Origin: Whitmania pigra
Taxonomy: Eukaryota > Annelida > Clitellata > Hirudinida > Haemopidae
NCBI GenBank assembly: GCA_021613335.1
Contig: JAJTWR010000308.1
Location: 923,501 to 987,500, forward strand
Direction of reading: 5' to 3'
DNA: 64,000 nucleotides
Part shown: piece after piece, positions 1 through 19,279 of the stretch
Layout: each line of letters starts with the position of its first letter
Numbering within the stretch: the stretch's first letter is position 1
The notes under the pieces: generated by a model
Seen by the model: the letters and a program-made list of their open reading frames with translations, nothing else
What the model was told of the DNA's origin: nothing
Database searches by the model: none
Program-made: the position numbers and the translations under genes

Positions 1-6477
<6,477 letters not shown>

Positions 6478-9400
6478 ATGTCTAAAATTTGTGCAAAATG
6501 CGAAAAGGCTGTTTATCCTTTAGAAGAACTTAAGTGTTTAGATAAGGCAAGCCATTAAACTTTCCACATCATAGATTTATCATCGAATTCATTGGATCGT
6601 ATGTTTTGATAGATATGGCATAAAGTTTGTTTCAAGTGCTGGGAGTGTGGAATGGCATTAAACATGAAGAACTACAAGGGCTACAATAAGTTTCCCTACT
6701 GCAATGCGTTAGGCTGATTTGCATTTGTTTCTTTTTTACTGGGATTATAATTGCTTATAAATATTATATTTAAACTCAACATCAATCACATGAGTAAGTT
6801 GCAGACAGTTGCAATAGGGAACGTTTTTCAATTAAGATGTTTTTCAAGTTATGGCTATATTGGAATATAACATTTGATTTTGTATTTGATGATTTACTTA
6901 AGCTTCTTGTAATGCAGCCACTACCCTCAGACAAAACACACAGTTGTGGCAGATACACCGGAATTGCAGAGACTAAGTCAGACTTCGAAGATCCAAAGTC
7001 AGGTAGCAGTTGTGGCATGATTTCAGTTGGATTGATGATCTAATTAAAAGAGTAATGAGTTTTTGGGCTTAATTAATGGTTGTCCTACATGAGCTGAATA
7101 TTTGTATTCATTGGAATAATTTTGCTTTGTCTGTGCAAGAACGCCTATCACACAGAGTTTAAAAAGTCTCTTGGCAAGTACACTCAGATAACAGATGATC
7201 AGGAAATGATGAGGCTGAAGAGAAACCAGGAAATCTTCAGCACGGTAGAATGTGCTATGTGTCCTGTGAATGCTTTACTTCACATGAGATCCTTAGTTCT
7301 GTTTTGAAAGTTTGCATGGCTGACTTCAGTAATCACGAGGCCATCGTGTAGAGCTTACGTTACCGACGTGTGTATGTTAAAATTTCCAACGATTAATAGC
7401 GATCTCCTGAGTTCGTTAAATGCTTTAAAACTGGTTTAAGATGATTTTTATACATTTTTGTGTTCAAGTCAAAGTTCAGGTGCAAAATCTGGCTGGCTGT
7501 TTGATAATCGATTTCCCATTGATGCCTAACACAAAGCTTTTCTTTGTTGTGATTAAATCCATGTAGATTAGTTCTTTCTACCAATTTAATTAGCACAATG
7601 GAAAAATCTTTTTATTTAGTTTTAGAATCGCTATTTTTTTTTCTCATTAGATTAAATATCACGAGGACTTTGAAAAGAACATAAAAGGTTCAAAGATTCA
7701 AATAGCCGACGATCCGGAGACCCAAAGAATGAAGCAACTGAATAGCATCGTTAGTCAGGTGGAGTACAAAGGCTTGAGGGAGAAGGTAGGAGAGATGGAA
7801 GCCAAAAGGAAGGGTGCAGGTGATTGGAATTTTACTGATGCCTTTTGATATTAAATCAATTATAATAGTTTTTATTATTTCTGACTTTTGAGTTGATTTC
7901 AGATAACCATCCCAGCAACAATCCTGTTGAAAATGAACAGCCTGTGCAGTCCCATTCTGTTGCTTATACTGGCCAAGGCAAAGGTGAGTCATTTAGGCAC
8001 AATTGAACATCATAAATAATTCAAGACATTGTTTGAATTCAATATAGTAGTAGATGGATAGAGTTACTTGGATTGGGTTGTTGGATTTTGTCCCCAGCAT
8101 ATTATGGATGCCTTCAAATGAATTTATACACTAGATAGCCTTGAGCCAGGAGAACTTAATTAGTGCTGTTGCAAATTGTGAGCAGTTGGCTGATAGTATG
8201 TATGGCCTTTTGATATTTAAGACCATTTGTGGCTCTCAAACTCCTTCATCTGCGGAGTTCATTGTTCTCAAACTCACCTGCACAAATATGCTCGGAATGT
8301 GGATGGAGTCGAGAGATCCCTAGCTGCACGTACTGGCTTGTGATCAGGATGCAAATGAGGCATTTCTATGCAGTTGTGCTTGGCTGGCTTGCATCATTGC
8401 AGTATCATCATCATCATCTATTTAGGTCTTGAATTACTCATTGCTTTCAATAGATTCTGCAGCAACAATTTGAAATACAGCTAATCAGAGTTTTATCTCA
8501 TTTTTCAATAATTTCATGTGGGAGTATCTAATGAAAACAATTAAAAAGTTTTCTTGGTTTTTATCTAATCCACAAGCAGATTTTAATGGAGTTCAGTTAC
8601 TTGTCAAAGTGATCTGTCAATCAGAACAATTTATGATGTTAATTATGCCTTAATTATTTTTAATGTACTTCATTTATCGCTTATGAATTTGTTTATTTCC
8701 AGTCGATGTGAATCATTCTGGCAAGAAAATTGGTTCAATTAATGATTATGATCCCATCGGACCCGGTTCAGCGCGTACTCCAAACAAGCAGAAGCAAGAA
8801 TGGGAGGAGACAGTACCTTTGGATTCTAAGAAGAACCGTAATTAAATAATTTTACTTAGTGATTAACTTATTAACAAGATTAACTTATTAAAACTAAAAA
8901 ATTCTGACCTACTAATGTATAATAGCAAGTAGAGAGACAAAATATGGTGCTAATGCATTTGTATTTATTTATGCCTCCTTCAGTCAGTCTCATGTAATAA
9001 AAATATCAGCCAAATAAATGATTGAGTGAATATCTTGAGCATTAAGAAACGTAAAAAAATTCTTTTTAAAAATAATAACTTTGTTTATTGGAGCAGCTAC
9101 ACTTTTTAAAAAGATCCATTTTAAACTACTTCTCCATATATTTCATTAATTGAATTTCTGTTGTTGTTATCTGCTAATTGAGGCACGTTGTGTGAAGTGC
9201 ATTTCTAGATTCATTGGGAAATTTTTTAATTTTATGGTCTGGTACTTGGTAAAAATTGTTTTAAATGTGAAATAATTTTAAGAAATCTGGAGCAATTTAT
9301 TTTTATTACAAAAATTTTTGTGCGCAGTGCGTGGAAGCAACTCTCCCACAAACCAGGGGAATGTCAAGCAGAATACCTCAGTACCCAGTGAGTGCTTGAA

Positions 9401-10114
9401 CATTCAAATCAACTTTTTATAAATTTCATTCATTAATAATATGATTATTAATTTGATTAATTAATAATAAATTAATCCTGGTGTTGATGTAATACAAAAA
9501 TATCTGCTTAATACTTAATCATGCTGGAATTATTGATGTAGATTTCATTATCATTTCAAGATGAGATTTTTAGCCAATTTGTTTGAAAGTCAATTTGTTA
9601 ATCACCTGATCTTGACACCTCTATGATGTGATCATTTTTAATGATCATTTTAACAGTCACTTCATGACTTCATTTTTTTAATAAACCTATTTAAGAGATT
9701 TTAACGACTTTTCAGCCAGGCAGATTGACAGCAGAGGATCTGCATCAAAATCAGGCAAAAAATCACTGGTGTGTTCATGTAGTTCTTACTCATGATAACT
9801 ACATAAGCATTAATGACAATGCTTATAATGGCTCAGTTGTCTTACTTTTTTCATATATATTTTAAATTGTTGGTATGGGAATGTTTATTAGTAACCATAA
9901 CCGATCATAAGCTTAAAACAGTTGAAACATTCTGCAGGGAATGATGTGCAAGGCAATGTATGATTACACGGCCCAGGATACTGATGAGGTGACATTCAAA
10001 GAAGATGATGTCATCATCAACTGTGAACCGATCGACGAAGGCTGGATGTATGGCACAGTGCAAAGTACAGGCCTTCGTGGGATGCTGCCCTCGAATTATG
10101 TCGAGAAGATCTGA
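6478..10114 (+). CDS. LASP: LIM and SH3 domain protein (LASP family, nebulin-related)
   Basis: Actin-binding adaptor of focal adhesions and the cortical cytoskeleton (family knowledge). Ten exons: 6478-6546, 6613-6707, 6918-7002, 7140-7244, 7651-7819, 7903-7983, 8703-8837, 9328-9387, 9716-9768 and 9938-10114, giving 342 residues (vertebrate LASP1 is about 260; the extra length is mainly the linker). The LIM domain has all eight zinc ligands: C5, C8, H26, C29, C32, C35, C53, H56. Two nebulin-type repeats follow ([16 protein letters not shown] and [15 protein letters not shown]), then a Ser/Asn-rich linker, then a C-terminal SH3 ([20 protein letters not shown] ... GWMYGTV ... [11 protein letters not shown]). 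Intron 1 is only 66 bp and uses a GC donor (AAG|GCAAGC). Reading past the exon 7 donor meets a stop within three codons, so intron retention would give an SH3-less form. Confidence 0.95.
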
Positions 10115-11416
10115 TGATGATTATTATTATTATCATGATAATGCTCTTACTGCAAAATTATCTTGCTGATGATCTGTAACTAGTCTTATCCTATGGCACA
10201 AAAGCTTGAATTTGTACTCTGCAAAGTTTGTTGGGTATTACTATCTTGGATACTTGTGGTTATTCTAAGTCATTTTATGGAGTTTTTTTATGTAATGTTT
10301 TGAAGTCACAGCTCTACAAACTTGTATCCAACAATATTCATCTCATTGGGTCTGGCTGGAGTTATTTTAAATATCATTCGCTTGTATTCGTCGTGCTACA
10401 AAAAAAAACATTGACTTAGTATTTGCTTCTAGTCGTAATAACTGAGTGTCAAACAGGTGTGACTTTACTGTGTTCTCTTGCATGAACCATTGATGCAAGT
10501 CTTGTTGCGTGCTTACAATCTGAGTTGTTACTGATATCGCTTTCGGCTCTCTTTTATCTCTCTGTATTGTGCTGATGGCTATAACTTGATCATCATTATC
10601 TAAAAGCTTATCCAAATTGTGCCTTTTCAGCTATGGTGAGGTAAATTGTGTTCTCCAACTAATTATGGTAATTCCCAATCCTTCAGATCTTATCATGATC
10701 TTTCACTTTTGTGCTTCTATGCTTCAACTTGATAGGGGTGGACTTCATTAAGTTTTTTTTTAAATAATTATAGGATGGAGTGACTCATTCGTTTGTTTGT
10801 GAAAATCTTTTTAGACCCAAATAAAGGAATCTGCAGTTCTGCTTGCTGTTTGTGGAGTATTTCCTGTACGCTTCAAGTGGTTCTTAGTTATGAGGTTAGA
10901 GGTGGAATGCAGCCTGCTAACTAATTTCAGTGAAAGACACATTTATATGAAAGATGCAGACTTTCCCAACAAGGCATTAAAGGAGTGGTTATTCATAAGC
11001 AGATGTAAAATAAATTTGTTTATTGAGAATCTTTCATGAGCTTTGATAAAAACAGAACATTTAAAATCACGAGGGCTCTAAGTCTGAAATTTTCACGAAA
11101 AGCAATAAAAAATAGTCCTCAACGACGTCGTTCTACAGGTATCGAGAAGTCGTCGAGCAAGGACAAAGACTTCTTGCTTGAATCATTCAACGAGAAACAA
11201 ATTGATGCAATGAGGAGAGTTCAGGCTCAGAACCTCATAAAAACACCAAGCATTCAAGTAGCAAACCAACAAATAGCATGCCTCTAGAATGTTGATGATG
11301 ATGACGATAACGATGCAACTAAAGATTTCTAATGTTACATAAGATCGTAGAACTAATCATTGGCTTGAGCTGCGAATCAACATACAAAGCAAATGCGATC
11401 TGAAAGACTTCTCGGC
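10115..11416. other. LASP 3' region and intergenic spacer
   Basis: AT-rich sequence following the LASP stop codon. AATAAA-like motifs near 10820 and 11010 could end LASP transcripts. An open frame at 11036-11287 (+), with a possible 3' splice site (TTCTACAG) near 11140, encodes a basic 83-residue sequence that I do not recognise. It could be an isolated exon or chance. The spacer ends at the convergent DLGAP stop codon. Confidence 0.4.
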
Positions 11417-14400
11417 TCAACTTTTTTCTGCGATAAATATTTGGACTTCATCTTCATTCTGCGAGGTCTTCCTCTGCCTCCTGCCTGCCTGCATGGCAGC
11501 CCTAAGTCTCATTTTCTCTGCGCTAAATTCCGAGGCTTTGCCCTTCCTGGTCGAAGCTTTGGCAGGTGTCGTGGCATCTCTGCTCCTTGTCGGAGTTTCT
11601 GAAGTTGATGAATTAACTTGTTATTGCTATTATTGTTATTGAAAAAAGTTCATACTTCAGGCAATACTTCCTTGAAAAGTAAGATGAAATAATAATTATT
11701 ACCTTGTTTGTGAGAAGTTGATGCTTGATGAAGCTCGTTCTAAAATATTTGTTAAAATGCCACATGACAAACAGCAGTGCTAAATTGTGAAGTTTAAACA
11801 TTCACGAAAGTATGTGAATTAAAAAAATATTACAAGAAAAAATGGCGAAACGCAACAGTATCACACAAAAGTTTTCGACATCTAGGTACAAGCAAATTTG
11901 AAAACATATAAAAACACAAAATGACAATTCATTTTATCAACGCCCTCCAACATACCTGAGTTTTGCTTTCCTTCCAACCATTGTTTCGGAGAAGTGTAAG
12001 TTCAGCAAAGAGTGTCTCAACATCAGACACTTGAATCATGACCAAGTCCCAGAATCCCTCGAGGTCTTCACAAGTCACCTGAAACTGTCCTTCCTGTGTG
12101 CTGGTCTTCAAGCAACAATGTAAAAATTGACATTCACCTCTATGCCAAATTTACTTCATTTTCTCACTTACATTTGATAATGTTTATATCTAAAGTTGTT
12201 TACAAATTCTTATTTTCAATAATTTCTCATTGCTGTAGAGATATTGAAAGGTCATTATTTGGTATTATATTAAAAGTAAGCAAAGTAAAATTAAATGTAT
12301 TCCACAAGTAACATCATGCATTCATTCCCTAAATCGAGGCTTCACAATGTTTATAATAACATTAACATCCACACACAAATTTAGCATCCTTTCTTCCCTC
12401 ATTCGAAGCCAATTAATTGTTTGCTTTCTTTATGAAGTGATTTAAAAAGAAAGTACCCTAGGTAATACCTGCAATTAACTTTTTAACTAATTATTAGTAT
12501 TCTGGAAAGAACATGCTTCAACAACTTTGAACAAATTGATAAAGCAATGCTTTAAGAAATGGACCACATTTAAACTGGTAAAAAACAGGCAGAATTTACT
12601 TCCTAGCTTCTATTATTAAGTGTCAAAATAATATTTATGTATTCACTCAGCTAATTATATTTTAATAAATAAATCTTATTGTATTAAAATTATACTCATA
12701 GATTAATGTTTATTAGATTTATCAAATTCAACAAAACACCTTCTGTTCAAGTGCTTTAGATAAATAGAATACGTCAATAAACAAATGAATTAAACAGCTA
12801 ATCATAAATTAGCAATTTCAAGGTCCAAACAAGGTTTAGATCCAATTGGCCACACAGACATAAATGTTAAAGAAATTATTCCTTGAAAAACTGCATTTTC
12901 AAAATTGTCAGGAATTGACTTGACAAGGCATTATTACTATCACTATTAATAATTTAATTTAATGGATTGTCAGACAACAATAAATGGATTTGTGAAAAAA
13001 TAAAAATATTACCATGTTTGAGTGGCACAGTCCTGCAAATTGATTGAACTTCTTGCTGGTCAGGAGGTTTGCTTTGCCTATGGCAGCCCTGATCTTTCCG
13101 GAGGCTGAAAGAAAATTGCAGACCCATGAATAATAAACCCACAACAATAAAATAGAATCGCACCGCAAATTAATATTTTACCAAAAAGCACTCTTCTAAC
13201 AAAGTTATGCACTGATACTTTTGATTTTTTAATTTTTGAATGTTATAATGCCAGCTTAAAATGACTGCCTAAAACATAAAGTTAAAATATAAAACACAAA
13301 ACTGCAAAAAAATGTTATTTAAAAAAACTCAAATTAGTAACAGCAACTATTAAAAAAATTAGTCGACCATTGTGAATCTGTAAAACAAAGATTCATCTAT
13401 GACAATCACCTTCGTCTGGCACATCCGGTCCGAGCCACGAATCGAATTCAGCACACCTGTCATTCAGTACTTTCTCCTTCTCTCCCATGAGTTGCAAGAA
13501 ATAATACCCATTCTAAACACAGGAGCATTAGCATACATTAACATAATCATATGCTTGTATCATTTTTATACAATGTTTTTATAACTTCAGCCACTAACCT
13601 TTAGATTAGCATCATAAGTATCAGCAGCAATTATTTCAAATTCTCTTTTTTCATTTTCATCAAGATTGCTTTTTGTTGGAGGGAATGATTCTGACTCTGA
13701 GAAACCATTGAGAATCTCAGTTGTGTGTAGTGAACTGCCAGCAGAAGAAGAATACTTGCCAGAGTCGTCGTCCGGCTTGACGGAGGGCGACGACCAAATG
13801 TTCAGATTGTCGTTTGGCAAGCCATTTAAAGACGATTTACTGCAATCATTAGATTCTTCAGAACTTTTTGATCCCGGACTAGACTGATCGTTGCTAGAGC
13901 CATTCTTAGCGTGAGGCTTGTCGAAAAATGGCTTGGTAGGTATAGAGCTCCTGTTTGCTAAAAGCACTGGATAATGGAATGGCTTTGGCTTTTCGGATTT
14001 AAAGTTGGACCTCGTGGAATGTAGCAAAGGTACTTTGAACGAACAAATACTTGAGGGGTTTCTTTTGGCATCTTCTGAAACATTTCCATTATCAATTCCA
14101 TTAATACATTCTAATTTAAACAATCACGTAACTTTAAATATTTTAAAAGTTAAAATCCATTCAAATAAATCAATTTGAAAACAGACCATTAGAATTTCCA
14201 GAGGAAAATCTTGTTATCATTTGCTTCACGTATCCTGGCGTTACCAAGTCGGACGCCGTTTTAACGTTTTCTTCGTTGATTTTTTCATTTAGTTTCATGT
14301 TAGAACATTCAGTACTGTCTCCTGTCGGTTTAAAGTCAAACGTTTCCGTCCTATTCGTCGAACTAGCTGGAGTCTCTAACAACCAAAAAATAAACGAAAA

Positions 14401-15285
14401 ACGAGGTTATAACTCATTGATGCTGACAAGCAACTGACAAAATTCAACTCATTCCGGCTATAGCCATTCATCAAATTGTTTATATAAATGTAGGCAGTGT
14501 CCCTAAAACTAGCAAGCTGCGATAAATAAATGCTGGGCTCTTCGCTATTTTTGTCGAAAGCATACCTATTTCTAAGTTGTTAATTGTGTTTAGGAGAAAT
14601 GTTTTTTGAAGAAACTCAAAAGTTTAAAAAATAACATTTAAATAAAAAAAAACCAAGCTAGTTTAGTTTCTGAAGCATTAAATTACATCATTACCACCGA
14701 CCTATCCCAACGAAATATTAAAGTAATGGAAATGCTGCCACAGCGCTTTGACTTTTAATGGCTAAGAATTTTTCACTTTTTAGGCATGCAATAGTTTTGA
14801 CTAGAAAGTGTAATTATCGGGTTGTAAAACAAATGTTAATTAATGTTTTTATCATTTTTACCTCTAGTGGCCATGAAGCTGTCTTCCACAAAGCTGTTTA
14901 TAGGAGTATTCAAGCTTGATTTTTTCTCGTATTCGTGTATCCTCATGCTTTCGAGATATGACCATACATATCGCCTCTGCTTTCGAATTGGCTTGATTAA
15001 AGTGCCCTGTATCAAAAGATTTGCGTTTTGAGCTGGACTTCCAGGAAATTTAAGAATTTTATCCTTTGAGTTTGCGAGCCGATATAAGGATCCAACTTTC
15101 CCAGAACTAAACTTTCTACCGTGATTACCGTTAACGTTGGAATATATTGATTCAAAATATCGTAAACTATCTTGCATGCAGCTGTTATTATTTATGTTCC
15201 ACTTTAAAATATTTTCAGAACATTGTCTCAATTCATGGATTCTTTCGGTCATCGAGGAGTTAAACTTTTTTCTTGAACTAGCCAT
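11417..15285 (-). CDS. DLGAP/GKAP family protein (HURP-like or SAPAP-like)
   Basis: Eight exons: 15285-14862, 14375-14187, 14110-13599, 13512-13410, 13104-13013, 12105-11956, 11739-11703 (a 37-nt microexon) and 11598-11417, giving 562 residues with consistent phases. The GKAP homology core lies at about 376-490: CAEFDSWLGPDVPDEASGKI, RAAIGKANLLTSKKFNQFAG and CEDLEGFWDLVMIQVSDV. The C-terminal motif RLRAAMQAGRRQRKTSQ ... VQIFIAEKS resembles the end of SAPAP1-4, but the terminal TRL that binds PDZ domains is absent. Family members are either postsynaptic scaffolds (DLGAP1-4) or spindle microtubule/kinetochore proteins (DLGAP5/HURP, fly Mars). The first 375 residues are low-complexity, Ser/Asn/Lys-rich and unrecognised. 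The start is MASSRKK; an in-frame ATG 54 nt upstream is possible. The first base of exon 6 could also be nine bases downstream. Confidence 0.85.
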
Positions 15286-15729
15286 TTCACCGGTAAATAA
15301 TGGTAGTAAAGAAGCATGTAAATGCGTCAGCAAACACAATATTTAAAGTTACTTTAAAAATTGAAAAATTGACTGCCCTCCTTACAAAAAGGCCAAATGA
15401 TCGTAAAGCAAAACGAACACTTAATTTCAAAATCAAACGGCGTCTGTTTAAACTCTGTTTCTATAGTATCAACATTTCAATTGACGAGTTTATATAATGA
15501 ATTTGTTGGTAGTGTTTTGAATTGGCTAAGTTGTGAATGTAATATTTGTAGGAAGTCTGTGAACTCTACTTTATTGTTCAGTTTTCCTCAATTAAAACTA
15601 TTATTTAGATATTGTTTTTGAGAAGCATTATAGCTGAGTATATACTTATTTACTTATATTTGTGCTAATATTTCTATACACATTAACAAAATCAAATTGG
15701 AAGAAAAATTTAATTTTAAAGGATAAATG

Positions 15730-16700
15730 GTCAGCATCCCCTACGAATAAGAACATTTAATGTCGTAATTATCATGGAATCTATAATCTGTTGAGAAATG
15801 CCGGGTGCCGATTTTACACCGAAAGGCAGACGATTGTATCTAAAAAGTCCACGATGAGAATTAATCGTCAGCATTTTTTTTTCTTTAGAATTTTCCTCTA
15901 CTTCGACCTCTAAATAAGCATCGGCAAGGTCGATCTGAGTAAATAATGTGCCATTAAATTATTGTAAAAATATCATCAGGAATGGGTAGCGAATAACAAC
16001 GAGTCGTTTAATCCATAACCACAGAGGCGGATGCTTCCGTTCGCCATTTTGATAACAACAAATGGGGCTGTCCATTTAGAGTGATTATTCCTTTTTTTTT
16101 TATCCTATTGATTTCTTCATCAAGTCTGGCTAAATCCATGAATGGCTCTGGTATTTTCTTTCTGAAGTCTGGTTGCGCTTCGGGTTGAAGACTCAACTTG
16201 GCTTTGGTCACTTTGCACAGACCTAGACCTGAGAAAAACATTTCTTTATACTGCTGCTTGAGCTTCTCCATGCCCTTCCTTGAATCGATCTCCACATTTC
16301 TGCATGTCCTGTACTTATTGAGTGCTCTGAGACATTTCTGACAACTGCTGCACCCAAGGCACTCCACATATATCTGTGACATAACCATTTCCTTTACCAT
16401 TAGTAATATTGCTTAATTTATCCCTTACAATGAACACCACTTCCAGTTCTCGGTGAGCTTGGAGTTCCGACCAGTTTGTAGTCCTCAAGGCAATGTGTGT
16501 CTGTTTTAATTTTGGTGACCCAATCCTCATCCAACCGCATGACACCTCACCCACTATGACATCAGTAAAACGTCAGCGTCAGTATCTAGGAGAAATTTGA
16601 AAGATTTCCCTTTTACCGAAATTAACAAATGTGGTTGTGAGCCAGCACCCACTGTATTGATTTCATTCCGTTTTGGAAACTTCCTTCTCTCCTTGTTGTA
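15730..16700 (-). mobile_element. Degenerate Ty3/gypsy LTR retrotransposon pol fragment
   Basis: Reading the minus strand from about 16690 down, a retropepsin-like segment appears first (FLLDTDADVLLMS, with the usual DTG as DTD). A linker and the N-terminal part of a reverse transcriptase follow (LARLDEEINRIKKKG, IPDDIF, then TQIDLADAYLEVEV and RLPFGVKSAPG). Stops and at least one frame change interrupt it, the YxDD catalytic region is not reached, and I see no LTRs, RNase H or integrase. It is a dead, truncated copy. Confidence 0.8.
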
Positions 16701-17483
16701 TTTTTAATACTATGTTCGTTTATTACTACAACTAAACTATAGGAAATATGAGGGACTGGGAGAGAGATTAGAGTGGAATGAGAGAGCGACCTTTAACCTA
16801 ATACACAGTTACTAGAGGTAACAATAAAAATTACTAAATATTATATAAAACTAATTATATAATAGTAAACCTAATTATTGCACCACTACAACACTTGTTC
16901 TGAACACTTATTTTTAAAATGTGGTCCTCCACATAAGAAATATGAAGGTGTCTTCATTCCCTTCTTAGGAACATTATTCCGGTTCGAATTTTGTTTCCTC
17001 CTTCCAACAGTATTAACCGCCTGGAACTGCGAGTTTCTTGGAGTCCTCCCTTACCAATTTAATTACACGATAGATATTGGATAATTCCTAGAAGGTTACT
17101 TCATCTGATTCGTCTAATTTGTTCAATAGATGTCTTCTGAAATCTTTTAGTTCTAGAGCCCGAATGCCATCACAAATGACAAACACTTGAGCGCACACAA
17201 TGAGCACAATGTCAATCTCGCGACCTTCAGTTTTCTCCCATAGCTTGTTGATCAGGTTCAGTGTGGTCTACATCACTGACTGGAGCAAAATAGATTTTAA
17301 GACATTCCAACCTTCGGCGGAAGAGGATTCTTCAAAAGAAAACATATCCTACTTCTTAACATTTCTTAAGGTCTTTAGAAAAAAAAATTAGTTATGCATT
17401 AGCGTTCGTTGCAAAGCTAGATGATTGGGACTCCCGCGGTTTCGAATCCGTGCTGCTATCATCAACACTTTAGAATTTTTAAA
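16701..17483. other. Spacer between two transposon remnants
   Basis: AT-rich sequence with short open frames only. Part may belong to the adjacent gypsy or hAT remnants, but I can recognise no motif. Confidence 0.3.
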
Positions 17484-17672
17484 AAGTTGTTTTATCGTTC
17501 TTTCTCCAAACTTAAGTTAATAAAAAACTCTCTTCGATCATCGATGAGCCAGTCAAGGCTTACAGACTTGGCGGTCCTCTCTATAGAGAGGGAACTTGAC
17601 GATGGACCGAATTTTAAAAGTGTTACAAAAAAAATGCGGGAAAAGTGGGGAGACTATGTAAATTTTTAATCG
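17484..17672 (+). mobile_element. hAT transposase C-terminal (dimerisation) fragment
   Basis: The frame reads FSKLKLIKNSLRSSMSQSRL followed by TDLAVLSIERELDD. This is the signature of the C-terminal dimerisation region of hAT-type transposases and the related ZMYM1-like proteins found widely in animal genomes. Upstream catalytic parts are not visible and the frame stops soon after, so it is a truncated remnant. Confidence 0.65.
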
Positions 17673-18102
17673 ATTTGATTGTAAAAGTATTTGAGAGCTT
17701 TTCGAAAACTTGAAAGTTAACGGATTATTAACGGCCAAGGGTGGGGCAGACCTTATAACCGCAAGACAGGTATGAAAGTGAATAAAACTATTCATTATAA
17801 CTCATTAAACTTGAAGTCTTACTCAAGTCAACAAGAGTCAATTTGCAGCTAAAAGCCAAAAAAAGTACCGTTATGGCAACATTGTTCACGAAAAACCAAT
17901 ACATGTCTGATATCGACGGACAGCTTGCAGTGTTCGCACCTACATCTGTTCATCTCACCTGTAGGCATTAGGCATGTAGCAAGAGGAGTCATCAAAATAA
18001 CCAAGCTGTTTGAGAATTTCAGTTGCAATTATTGTTTCAAAACAGTATAGTTCTGGTCCATTGTTTATTTGTTATTTTTACTCGACTTTTACGGTGACAA
18101 AT
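17673..18102. other. RAB18 upstream region
   Basis: 430 bp between the hAT remnant and the RAB18 start codon. It should contain the RAB18 promoter and 5' UTR. No specific element recognised. Confidence 0.35.
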
Positions 18103-19236
18103 ATGGATGAGGATTACGATGTTTTAACCACCTTAAAAATTTTGATCATCGGAGAAAGTGGAGTTGGAAAATCGAGGTTTGTTACTTCAATAAAGCTGGA
18201 AAGAATTCAATTTAATCTTAACCTGAACAATTATAAAATGAATCTACTTTCTAAAAATCACATCTCTAACACAATTTAAACTAAAATTTAGCATACTAAC
18301 TACTCTCAAATATCTAACCTTTCTACTACGTCGAAAGTGCTACAGAAACTCATTGACCTCATGTCACCAAATTTCCCAATTTCTCTTCCTTCCAACAAAG
18401 ACCTCCACTGAAACCACCCTTTCTCACATTTTCAATAATTTTTTCCACGTACATATATGGAAAAATCGCAACTGTACTGTTACGGTCAGCCTTGACCTCT
18501 AAGTAGTCTGCGACATCGTTAATTACCAAACACTGTTGGAACAACTTTACTCTGATTTTGGCATTAAGGGCTTCACTCCTACAACAGATCTCAATACCTT
18601 AAGCTTGATGATCACACTTCTTTCTTGGGATTCTGCTCTAGGATCCATGCTCTTCATCACCTATACCACCACCTCTAGAACTTTGTCACCAATACATGGG
18701 TGACATGAACCTTTATTCTGTCATCCCCAACTATAGTGACTCCAATCAAGTTGAGAACCTATGATAGCGCTCGGATGCCCTTAATAACTGGCATCTTCTG
18801 GCTAACTTTCTCCAACTCAACCTGCAGAAATCCGAAATCATGTTTATCAGCATACTCACGCACCTCAAAAATCTATATCCTTCATCTTCAATAAAATATA
18901 GCTGGAACTCCTCTTCCTTCTACCACCCTAAAACTTCTTGGCGTCACATTTAACTCTCAGCCTTAAACAGCACGCCTTCTCCACAATCAAATCCTACAAC
19001 CGTCTTACATAAGCAATCCGTCAAATCCAACTGTTCCTCCCCGCTTCCCCATGACTTTTGCCTTCGCATTCGTTCCAGTCCTTTCTCGTCTGAACTACAA
19101 CTTTCTACTCTGCGGCACTTCTGCCTCTCTCATCCATTTCTTTAAGCGCATCCAAAATAACCTAGCCATACTCGATCCCAGCCACCAAGACGACTCTGAC
19201 GCTATGCATAAGGCTTCATATAAATTAACTATAATA

Positions 19237-19279
<43 letters not shown>

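Noticed and set aside
11417..11598. Alternative reading of the DLGAP last exon directly from exon 6 (phase 0)
   Set aside because: It gives a short basic peptide unlike the family; inserting the 37-nt microexon restores the SAPAP-like tail in frame.
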